A program made the translations under genes and the position numbers. Source: CCY15215 sp039194995 (GTDB lineage: Bacteria; Cyanobacteriota; Cyanobacteriia; Cyanobacteriales; Spirulinaceae). Taken from it: 7,630 nt of DNA. The DNA is taken from NCBI GenBank assembly GCA_039194995.1, contig JBCCVR010000261.1, positions 1 through 7,630 on the forward strand, given 5' to 3'. The notes under the pieces are model-generated. The model did no database searches and was not told the DNA's origin. It saw only the letters and a list, made by a program, of their open reading frames with translations. Shown in pieces: positions 1-4,798 of this stretch (positions are counted from its first letter, which is position 1; every line of letters begins with the position of its first letter).

Positions 1-63
1 CAGCAATGGCAAGTTTGATTCACGGAAATAGACTTCAAACAACAGGTAGTCGGTAAGTCTGTA

Positions 64-534
64 TTGGTATTGAGTCCAAATAATAAATTGGACTGCCCTC
101 AATTACTTTATCACTTCGCGACAGCTACTCTAATATTACATTTATTTGGGTCTCTATCTATGTGGATGACTTTTTTTGTTGTTGGTTTAATTCTTATAAT
201 CACTACTTTTATTGCATTTTTCCGAGAGCTAATTTCATCAAAATTTTTTATAGTCTCGTCTCCCTCACATATTATTTTCTTGTGTTTATCTCTTGCCAAT
301 ATCACGCTTATCGTAATAGTTGTCGGTATATTTGGATTATGGCGTGATTTATCTGTTAAAGGTTGGCTTTTTGTAATTATTCCTTTAATTTTTCCTTTGT
401 TAGGAATCATAAAATCAAAATTAATTGTCATGCTACCAGACCTCTTGAGCATCACTTTGATATATGGTAGTTTGTTTGTCCAAAGTGCTTGTTTTACCTA
501 CTATTCAGCTATTTTAGTGGCGATGCAAGGCTAA
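64..534 (+). CDS. Unrecognised multi-pass membrane protein
   Basis: I do not recognise a family. The 156-residue product is very hydrophobic. Likely membrane helices lie at about residues 14-30, 35-53, 69-92, 100-117 and 122-145, joined by short loops, so four or five passes are plausible; most of the few charged residues sit in the loops. No catalytic motif is visible. The start is uncertain. An in-frame TGA at 16-18 limits upstream extension, and the longest reading begins with TTG at 64. The first in-frame ATG is at 160 and would give 124 residues, losing the first helix. No convincing ribosome site precedes either. The gene is much more AT-rich than its neighbours (17 G+C in the 60 bases 181-240, against 32 in 1621-1680) and contains no HIP1 octamer, which suggests a different history. 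It converges on the GTPase gene with 19 bp between the stops and no terminator seen. The long uninterrupted helix pattern argues for a real protein. Confidence 0.55.
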   Translation: MVLSPNNKLDCPQLLYHFATATLILHLFGSLSMWMTFFVVGLILIITTFIAFFRELISSKFFIVSSPSHIIFLCLSLANITLIVIVVGIFGLWRDLSVKGWLFVIIPLIFPLLGIIKSKLIVMLPDLLSITLIYGSLFVQSACFTYYSAILVAMQG

Positions 535-553
535 TGTCGCTAAGAATTGCTTA

Positions 554-2029
554 TTATTCGCTGTTAGTTGATAATTTAGCGCTTAATTCTTCTTTAATGC
601 GGTTAAGAATGGAAGTTTCGTCTAAGGAATCAAGAATATTTTTGACGACGGCTTTCGGTCCTTCGGGCCCCCAGGTCGCACCATTAGCTAAATAGGTTTT
701 TGTCACTTGTCCGATCGCATAGGTGGAAACCCCTGCAACTCCCGCTTGAGCGATCGCAACGGAAACATAAGGCAGCAAAGAGAGTCCCCCCGTAACGGGA
801 GCAGAAATACCCAAAAGTCCCTTAATCCCGCTCAAACCCAGCGTTCCCAACAACTCGCTGGCACTGATTCCCCCCATACTCAAGGCAATTTTTTGGAGTA
901 AACTGAGCGCCCCTTGTTGAGTCATGGGAATGTTATAGAGACGAGAGAGCGAGAGAATCAGAGCGAGATCGATAATTGCACCTGTAAATAAATCGACAGC
1001 CGTGACCGGGTTGAGGGCGATCGCGACAGCCTTGGTCATGACTCCTCGCATAATAATTGCATTGGCTCCCTCATTGCGAATCTCCATTTTGCGCTCTATA
1101 ATGCGTTCGTTCACCTCATCGGCATAGAGCATGGTATTTAAAGCTAAAAGTGCTTTTCCTTCCCGGTGTAATATCTCTAAAATTTTTAGTTTTAAGGCTT
1201 CAACCTGCGGTTTTCCCCGTTTCCTTCGCACTGTAATTTTTCCGGCTTCATTTTCTACTTTTTCAGCCACTAAAGGAGACGCTGAAATCATGACAATTTC
1301 TTCTGGAGAGAGGAGTTGACGCACTCTGCGATCGCGAATGGTTTGGTAAATTTCCTCGCGATCGGCTTCGGGATATTGGTCGATTTTATTGAAAACCAAA
1401 ATCATTGGTTTGCCCGAGTCACGCAATTGAGAAAGTGCGTCGTATTCAACTTTAGCAATATCGCCAGCAATGACAAATAAAATTAAATCGACTTGTTTGG
1501 CAACTTTTTTCGCTAAAATTTCTCGCGTTTTCCCATCAACTTCATCAATCCCCGGGGTGTCGAGGAGTTGAATTTGGGAATTGTTTGTACCCGTGAGAGA
1601 AAGACGTTGAATCGATCGCCGACCGATGGCGATCTCCTCTTCTTCCCATTGCCAATTAGCACTCCCCACAGTTTGCGTGACCCCGTGCAAGGGACCGACA
1701 GCAAACGCATCTTCACCTAATAACGCATTGAGAACCGAAGATTTTCCCCGTCCCACCATGCCAAAAGCGGCAATTTGTACGACAGCGCGATCGAGTTTTT
1801 CGAGCATTCCTGTGAGGCGATCGATCTCGGACTCTAACCCATTCTGCTCTTTTGGTGTTAAGTCGATCGCGTCAATCAGATGTTCTAGAGACTCTTGGGC
1901 CTGTTTATAGTTGAGTTCGGCTTGAATTTCGCTGAATTCGAGGAGAGCGCGATCGAGATCGTCTTGATGCCAATGGTGGGGTTGATGAGAGGAGGAATCC
2001 ATATGAGGATGAAAGAATGTATCTTTCAT
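554..2029 (-). CDS. Membrane-associated GTPase, Era/dynamin-like G domain with DUF697-like C-terminus
   Basis: This is a 491-residue P-loop GTPase. Visible G motifs in order are G1 GMVGRGKSS (residues 90-98), a probable G2 threonine near 118, G3 DTPG (157-160), G4 NKID (214-217) and G5 SAS (249-251). They are spaced as in a complete TRAFAC-type G domain, so GTP binding and hydrolysis are expected. Residues 25-85 are helical and charged, probably coiled coil. From about 330 the protein is rich in Ala, Leu and Gly, with hydrophobic stretches near 332-365 and 375-445. That resembles the DUF697 region of cyanobacterial GTPases and suggests membrane association; the assignment is from memory of the family. 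The first 24 residues hold six histidines. The start is ATG at 2027-2029; an internal ATG at residue 10 is an alternative, and neither has a clear Shine-Dalgarno. The gene ends in tandem TAA stops (554-556, then 551-553). It is divergent from the 165-aa gene. The cellular role is unknown; membrane remodelling or a stress checkpoint are guesses. Confidence 0.9.
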   Translation of the reverse strand: MKDTFFHPHMDSSSHQPHHWHQDDLDRALLEFSEIQAELNYKQAQESLEHLIDAIDLTPKEQNGLESEIDRLTGMLEKLDRAVVQIAAFGMVGRGKSSVLNALLGEDAFAVGPLHGVTQTVGSANWQWEEEEIAIGRRSIQRLSLTGTNNSQIQLLDTPGIDEVDGKTREILAKKVAKQVDLILFVIAGDIAKVEYDALSQLRDSGKPMILVFNKIDQYPEADREEIYQTIRDRRVRQLLSPEEIVMISASPLVAEKVENEAGKITVRRKRGKPQVEALKLKILEILHREGKALLALNTMLYADEVNERIIERKMEIRNEGANAIIMRGVMTKAVAIALNPVTAVDLFTGAIIDLALILSLSRLYNIPMTQQGALSLLQKIALSMGGISASELLGTLGLSGIKGLLGISAPVTGGLSLLPYVSVAIAQAGVAGVSTYAIGQVTKTYLANGATWGPEGPKAVVKNILDSLDETSILNRIKEELSAKLSTNSE

Positions 2030-2125
2030 TTCATTTTAGTTTTTCGAGCCAATAGTTGTCATTTTGTAAAAATACCAATTCATTTAACAGACCTGTCGCG
2101 ATCGCCGCGCTAGAATCAAAGCAAG

Positions 2126-2148
2126 ATTCAAAACATTAGATTTTGAAT
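2126..2148. repeat. Inverted repeat in the divergent gap upstream of the 165-aa gene
   Basis: ATTCAAAA (2126-2133) and TTTTGAAT (2141-2148) are perfect 8-base inverted copies separated by seven bases. The right arm is the beginning of the heptanucleotide repeat that follows. It lies 29 bp before the ATG of the 165-aa gene and could fold in its leader or serve as an operator. AT-rich arms make a stable RNA hairpin unlikely. Confidence 0.5.
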
Positions 2149-2168
2149 TTTGAATTTTAAATTCTGAA
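2141..2168. repeat. Heptanucleotide tandem repeat (STRR-like)
   Basis: Four 7-bp units run head to tail: TTTTGAA, TTTTGAA, TTTTAAA, TTCTGAA. Two are exact and two differ by one base. The tract ends 8 bp before the ATG at 2177. Short tandemly repeated heptanucleotides are a known class of repeat in cyanobacteria. The location directly in the leader of a gene means changes in copy number could alter expression, but that is inference. Confidence 0.7.
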
Positions 2169-2176
2169 TTAATTTT

Positions 2177-2674
2177 ATGGCGACGCAAGAACAAGTCAAA
2201 GACTATCTTGCCTGCTGGTTTCAGTTAGGTAAAGGGCTTGAAGTGACTGAAGATGAGCAAATCGTGCGCTTCAAATCGATCTTGCACGGCGATCGCTATT
2301 CTCGGGAATTTGAAAATTGCTGGCAAAAGATTCTCCAATCCAACGGTCGGGGATTTATCCTTGAAGGAACTCATCAAGGCGTTGACGAACTTCTTTCTTG
2401 CGATTGGGAAATACTAGCGTGCTATCGCTGTCACATGCCCATTCCCATGCCAGAATCGAAGCCTCAGTCTTTGCCTTGTCCTTGCGCGGATTTGCCGGGA
2501 TGGCCGAATCTGGAGTTACCCAGACCGCGAGCGCCGATTGACAGTCGCTCCCATTTGGGGAGAATTTGCGATCGGGTGTCGGAGTTGCAGCAAAATCTAC
2601 CTGAAGATTCGCCCGGATTACCCTATGCGCTTGCCGTTCAACTGGCTAAGTATTACAAACGGATGGAATCGTAA
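2177..2674 (+). CDS. Hypothetical protein with a CxxC...CxC motif
   Basis: I do not recognise a named family for this 165-residue soluble protein. It has no signal peptide or membrane segment. An N-terminal part (about 1-80) looks mixed helical, with conserved-looking aromatic and charged residues (for example CWFQLGKGLEV at 13-23). Cysteines 82, 85, 101 and 103 give C-x2-C-x15-C-x-C, which could hold zinc or an iron-sulphur cluster; the intervening segment is rich in proline. The C-terminal third (about 122-165) appears helical. The start is ATG at 2177, preceded by AT-rich tandem repeats and no Shine-Dalgarno. Codon use and HIP1 content (GCGATCGC at about 2289) match the core genome, so it looks like a resident gene rather than a recent arrival. 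It is divergent from the GTPase gene and convergent with psaC, so it is probably transcribed alone. The metal-binding idea rests only on the cysteine spacing. Confidence 0.8.
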   Translation: MATQEQVKDYLACWFQLGKGLEVTEDEQIVRFKSILHGDRYSREFENCWQKILQSNGRGFILEGTHQGVDELLSCDWEILACYRCHMPIPMPESKPQSLPCPCADLPGWPNLELPRPRAPIDSRSHLGRICDRVSELQQNLPEDSPGLPYALAVQLAKYYKRMES

Positions 2675-2763
2675 GAAAATTATAGAGTTTATGTCGGAAA
2701 ACTTTTTCTGAGGAGTATTTCGAGAGGCAAAAATGCAGCCAAATTTTAAAAACTAAAAATGAA

Positions 2764-2819
2764 GTGGCAGAGATTCTTGTTCCCAATGGGAGGAATCTTC
2801 ACCACTCCTTTGGTTTTTT
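2764..2819. terminator. Bidirectional hairpin terminator between the 165-aa gene and psaC
   Basis: A long, nearly symmetrical inverted repeat spans 2764-2805. Outer arms are GTGG (2764-2767) and CCAC (2802-2805), middle arms GATTC (2772-2776) and GAATC (2793-2797), inner arms TCCC (2781-2784) and GGGA (2788-2791) around AAT, with internal loops between. On the plus strand it is followed by a T-rich tail ending in TTTTTT (2814-2819). On the minus strand a T-rich stretch also follows. It lies between two convergent stop codons (2674 and 2828), as expected for a shared terminator. Confidence 0.65.
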
Positions 2820-2827
2820 AAATGGGT

Positions 2828-3073
2828 TTAGTATGCCAAGCCCATGCTGCGAGTGGTTTCTGCTCCGAGATAAACGCGGATGCTCAGGAAATCGGTCGGG
2901 CAAGCTGTTTCGCATCGCTTACAACCCACGCAATCTTCGGTGCGAGGAGAAGAAGCAATTTGAGAGGCTTTACAACCATCCCAAGGAACCATTTCTAATA
3001 CGTCGAGAGGGCAAGCTCGAACGCATTGAGTGCAGCCGATGCAGGTGTCGTAGATTTTGACGCTATGAGACAT
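2828..3073 (-). CDS. psaC: Photosystem I subunit VII (PsaC), two-[4Fe-4S] protein
   Basis: PsaC binds the terminal clusters FA and FB of photosystem I on the cytoplasmic (stromal-side) face of the thylakoid and passes electrons from FX to ferredoxin or flavodoxin. The 81-residue length is the usual mature length. Both cluster motifs are intact: CIGCTQC plus C21-P (Cys 11, 14, 17, 21) and CVGCKRC plus C58-P (Cys 48, 51, 54, 58). In the known family, C11, C14, C17 and C58 ligate FB while C21, C48, C51 and C54 ligate FA. The N-terminus (MSHSVKIYDTCIGC) and C-terminus (ETTRSMGLAY) are characteristic. The ATG at 3071-3073 is preceded by an AAGGAG ribosome site (complement at 3085-3090), 11 bases upstream, the clearest in the window. 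It is monocistronic: divergent from hsp20, convergent with the 165-aa gene and closed by a hairpin terminator. Confidence 0.99.
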   Translation of the reverse strand: MSHSVKIYDTCIGCTQCVRACPLDVLEMVPWDGCKASQIASSPRTEDCVGCKRCETACPTDFLSIRVYLGAETTRSMGLAY

Positions 3074-3140
3074 TGCGATATTCGCTCCTTAGCGGGTGTT
3101 CTCTTAATAAATTGTTACTCAATGCTAAGTTTACCTTAAC

Positions 3141-3169
3141 AATTAATCTTCATTGCTCAAAGATGACAA
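3141..3169 (-). promoter_or_regulatory. Candidate promoter for psaC
   Basis: Read on the minus strand, TTGTCA (complement at 3164-3169) is followed after 17 bases by TTAATT (complement at 3141-3146), about 68 bases before the psaC ATG. The -35 matches the sigma-70 consensus in five of six positions, the -10 less well. This is a visual match only. Confidence 0.3.
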
Positions 3170-3204
3170 AACCTTTAAATTCTGTAATATTTCTCCGATC
3201 TACC

Positions 3205-3220
3205 GAGAGTAGGCACTCTC
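3205..3220. repeat. Perfect inverted repeat in the psaC/hsp20 divergent region
   Basis: GAGAGT (3205-3210) and ACTCTC (3215-3220) are perfect inverted copies around AGGC. The right side includes GCACTC (3213-3218), also found in a second inverted repeat 80 bp downstream. It could be an operator for hsp20 or psaC, but matches no operator I can name. Confidence 0.4.
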
Positions 3221-3285
3221 TAGCCTTCAAAAATCTTTCCAGTTTGGAAAACTCGGCTATTTCTGACGGTTTCCCCCAATGTTAA

Positions 3286-3297
3286 AGTGCCAGCACT
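3286..3297. repeat. Short palindrome in the hsp20 leader or promoter region
   Basis: AGTGC (3286-3290) and GCACT (3293-3297) flank CA. The right side reads CAGCACTC, close to half of the heat-shock CIRCE operator (TTAGCACTC), but the second half-site nine bases away is missing, so HrcA control is not supported. It lies 55 bp before the hsp20 ATG. Confidence 0.35.
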
Positions 3298-3352
3298 CAG
3301 AGGATGATAAGGATGCGAGCGATCGCGATAACTGTACCGGAGAGAAACCATC

Positions 3353-3853
3353 ATGATTAGAACTCGTTATTCCTACCCCAACATAGGCACCCTACGCCAG
3401 CAAATGAACCAACTCTATCGCAATGGCAGCGCTAGACATGGACGCGACGACAGTGAAACTCCTTGGAGTCCTCCCATCGAACTAGAGAATTTTAGCGATC
3501 GCTTGGTATTGCGGATGTTGCTTCCGGGGGTCAATCCTAAAGATGTCGATATTAGCGTAACACGCGACACCGCAACCATCCAAGGAAAGCATCCCTATCG
3601 TAAAAAGACCGACAGTCGGGGCTTTTTCCAAGCAGAATTCCAGTATGGGGAGTTCAATCGCACGATTCATTTCCCCGTGCCGATTGGTCGCGAAGGAATC
3701 GATGCTGATTTCACCAACGGAATTTTAACCCTCACCCTGTACAAATGGGAAACACGAGAAAATCATCCGGTGAAAGTCGATCTCGCGCAGGTTGAAACTC
3801 GCGATCGCAACACCCCTCAACCCGTTGAAATTGCCGATCCTTGGGAAGATTAG
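3353..3853 (+). CDS. Hsp20 / alpha-crystallin family small heat-shock protein
   Basis: This is an ATP-independent holdase that binds unfolding proteins, and in cyanobacteria also membranes, and hands clients to DnaK and ClpB. The 166-residue protein has a short N-terminal arm (1-38) and an alpha-crystallin domain (about 39-147). The domain contains the LVLRMLLPGV strand pair (51-60), VDISVT (65-70) and the hallmark NGILTLTL (122-129), where the family has A-x-x-x-n-G-V-L. Near the C-terminus V158-E159-I160 fits the I/V-x-I/V motif that anchors neighbouring dimers in the oligomer. The protein is slightly longer than the roughly 145-155 residues I expect for cyanobacterial HspA. The ATG at 3353 has a GGAG ribosome site at 3339-3342 and two HIP1 sites lie inside the gene. 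It is divergent from psaC and convergent with ureB. Heat induction is expected from the family; the sequence shows inverted repeats upstream but no recognised operator. I withhold a symbol because paralogues are common. Confidence 0.96.
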   Translation: MIRTRYSYPNIGTLRQQMNQLYRNGSARHGRDDSETPWSPPIELENFSDRLVLRMLLPGVNPKDVDISVTRDTATIQGKHPYRKKTDSRGFFQAEFQYGEFNRTIHFPVPIGREGIDADFTNGILTLTLYKWETRENHPVKVDLAQVETRDRNTPQPVEIADPWED

Positions 3854-3872
3854 ATCGACGATTTGTGGCGAT

Positions 3873-3904
3873 TTGTAGGGACGTTCCATGGAACATCCCT
3901 ACAA
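3873..3904. repeat. 32-bp palindrome, dispersed-repeat type, between hsp20 and ureB
   Basis: TTGTAGGGA (3873-3881) and TCCCTACAA (3896-3904) are perfect 9-base inverted arms. Inside them is the 12-bp palindrome GTTCCATGGAAC (3883-3894), separated from the arms by one mismatched pair (C3882/A3895). Palindromes with this GTAGGGACGTTCC theme occur in many copies in cyanobacterial genomes, from memory rather than a search. It fills most of the 55-bp gap between convergent stops and ends four bases before the ureB stop codon, so it could also terminate or stabilise both transcripts. No T-run follows it on either strand. Confidence 0.8.
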
Positions 3905-3908
3905 CACG

Positions 3909-4217
3909 CTAATCCAGTTTCCCATTAACGCGACCGTTGAGGCCGTAAACCTCGCGACTTCCCGCTAAAGCCACCAATTCGACTTCTTTTTCATCTCCCG
4001 GCTCGAAACGAACTGCCGTACCAGCCGGGATATTTAAGCGCATACCTTTGGTGGCTTCGCGATCGAAATTCAGCGCCCCATTCACCTCATAGAAGTGAAA
4101 ATGAGATCCCACCTGAATAGGGCGATCGCCCGTGTTGCCTACATTTATTGTTAAAGTTTCGCGTCCTTCATTTAACGCGATCGTGCCTTCTTCTACCAAT
4201 AATTCGCCCGGAATCAT
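3909..4217 (-). CDS. ureB: Urease subunit beta
   Basis: This is the small structural subunit of nickel urease, which hydrolyses urea to ammonia and carbamate in the cytoplasm. It packs with UreA (gamma) and the catalytic UreC (alpha); it carries no nickel ligands itself. The 102-residue length is normal for a separate beta subunit. Recognisable family blocks are MIPGEL at the start, VGSHFHFYEVN (36-46, with H39 and H41), L49-to-R53 (LNFDR) and RLNIPAGTAVRFEPG (60-74). The start is ATG at 4215-4217 with only a weak purine stretch before it. No ureA, ureC or accessory gene lies in the window: downstream is convergent hsp20 and upstream an unrelated 120-aa gene, so ureB stands apart from its partners here, as in some cyanobacteria where ure genes are dispersed. 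A TTGACA element and an inverted repeat upstream suggest its own promoter. Confidence 0.98.
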   Translation of the reverse strand: MIPGELLVEEGTIALNEGRETLTINVGNTGDRPIQVGSHFHFYEVNGALNFDREATKGMRLNIPAGTAVRFEPGDEKEVELVALAGSREVYGLNGRVNGKLD

Positions 4218-4239
4218 CTTTCAGACCGATAAATCATCA

Positions 4240-4275
4240 TGTAACCAGTGAAAGATAAAGGGTTACACTTGTCAA
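4240..4275 (-). promoter_or_regulatory. Candidate ureB promoter with overlapping inverted repeat
   Basis: On the minus strand a perfect TTGACA (complement at 4270-4275) lies 52 bases before the ureB ATG. The hexamer 17 bases on, TTCACT (complement at 4247-4252), is a poor -10. TGTAACC (4240-4246) and GGTTACA (4261-4267) are perfect 7-base inverted copies with a 14-base spacer. One arm falls between -35 and -10 and the other just after the -10, a repressor-like placement. No GTA-N8-TAC NtcA site was found, so nitrogen control is not shown. Confidence 0.4.
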
Positions 4276-4350
4276 GCAGTACCCGATCTCAAAATAAAAA
4301 AATGTCTAATGGTTATTATTTAGAATGTGGGCGTTGTTAAGATGAAAACG

Positions 4351-4388
4351 GCAAAACTTTGCGATCGCAATCTTCCCCCGCAGATTGC
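4351..4388. repeat. Three chained inverted repeats downstream of the 120-aa gene
   Basis: GCAAA/TTTGC (4351-4355 and 4358-4362), the palindrome TTGCGATCGCAA (4359-4370, containing HIP1) and GCAATC/GATTGC (4367-4372 and 4383-4388) overlap so that each shares an arm with the next. Only some can form at once. On the minus strand they follow the stop of the 120-aa gene by about 25 bases, with some T residues after them, so a weak terminator or attenuator before ureB is possible. Confidence 0.35.
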
Positions 4389-4413
4389 ATTATGGAATTT
4401 GAGTTGAATTTTC

Positions 4414-4776
4414 TTAGAATTCACTCGCAGCCTTAACGGTTGTAATCACCTCGTCGAATTGTTCTCGCAAGATATATTTAAAAGAGTCACATTTGAAGCG
4501 ATCGCCGATTAACTGCCTCAATTCTGTTTTCGATAAACCCACTTCTCGGGCTGTAGCAAATAAAAAATTGAGTTGGGGTTGCGAAACATATTTCGAGTGA
4601 GATTTTTTAGTTCGAGATTGGAGGATGGCATTCACCTCTTCGACGGAAAAAATTCCGACAATTTCTTCTTGATAGTCTTCAAAAAACTCATTTTCCCCCA
4701 GAGAAGAGAGCTTTTTTAAAGATTGAAAGAGGAGCGATCGCATTCTCGATTCTGTCATTTTTTGATTTTCAACCAC
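4414..4776 (-). CDS. Hypothetical 120-aa helical protein downstream of the kinase
   Basis: I cannot assign a family. The protein is soluble, charged and apparently all helical: an N-terminal helix pair (about 8-55), a Ser/Lys-rich break (54-64), then a compact segment QPQLNFLFATAREVGLSKTELRQLI (67-90) and a final helical part to F120. The 67-90 segment resembles the short helical tail seen in some recombination-mediator and single-strand annealing proteins, with the pattern Q-x-x-x-L-x-A-x-A-x-x-x-G-L-x-x-x-E-L. That is a loose resemblance, not an assignment. The longest reading starts with GTG at 4774-4776. ATG at 4756-4758 (residue 7) and 4741-4743 (residue 12) are alternatives, and none has a clear ribosome site. 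It begins 22 bp after the kinase stop on the same strand, so co-transcription is likely and it may be a partner or substrate of the kinase. HIP1 sites inside it mark it as resident. Confidence 0.75.
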   Translation of the reverse strand: MVENQKMTESRMRSLLFQSLKKLSSLGENEFFEDYQEEIVGIFSVEEVNAILQSRTKKSHSKYVSQPQLNFLFATAREVGLSKTELRQLIGDRFKCDSFKYILREQFDEVITTVKAASEF

Positions 4777-4798
4777 TTAGGGAAATAAGAATAAGAAA

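Noticed and set aside
1..56. Possible tail of an upstream gene ending at TAA 54-56 or TGA 16-18
   Set aside because: Too few codons are visible to tell coding from chance.
111..455. 114-aa minus-strand reading frame opposite the membrane-protein gene
   Set aside because: It is lysine- and isoleucine-rich without a domain pattern, while the plus strand gives clean membrane helices; an antisense artefact is more likely.
2764..3060. 98-aa plus-strand reading frame across psaC
   Set aside because: It lies antisense to psaC, whose cysteine motifs, length and ribosome site are decisive; the frame is a shadow.
3205..3300. CIRCE (HrcA) operator upstream of hsp20
   Set aside because: Only half-site-like GCACTC stretches exist; the inverted partner GAGTGCTAA nine bases away is missing at both.
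4218..4413. NtcA site for nitrogen control of ureB
   Set aside because: I looked for GTA-N8-TAC on both strands of the intergenic region and found none.
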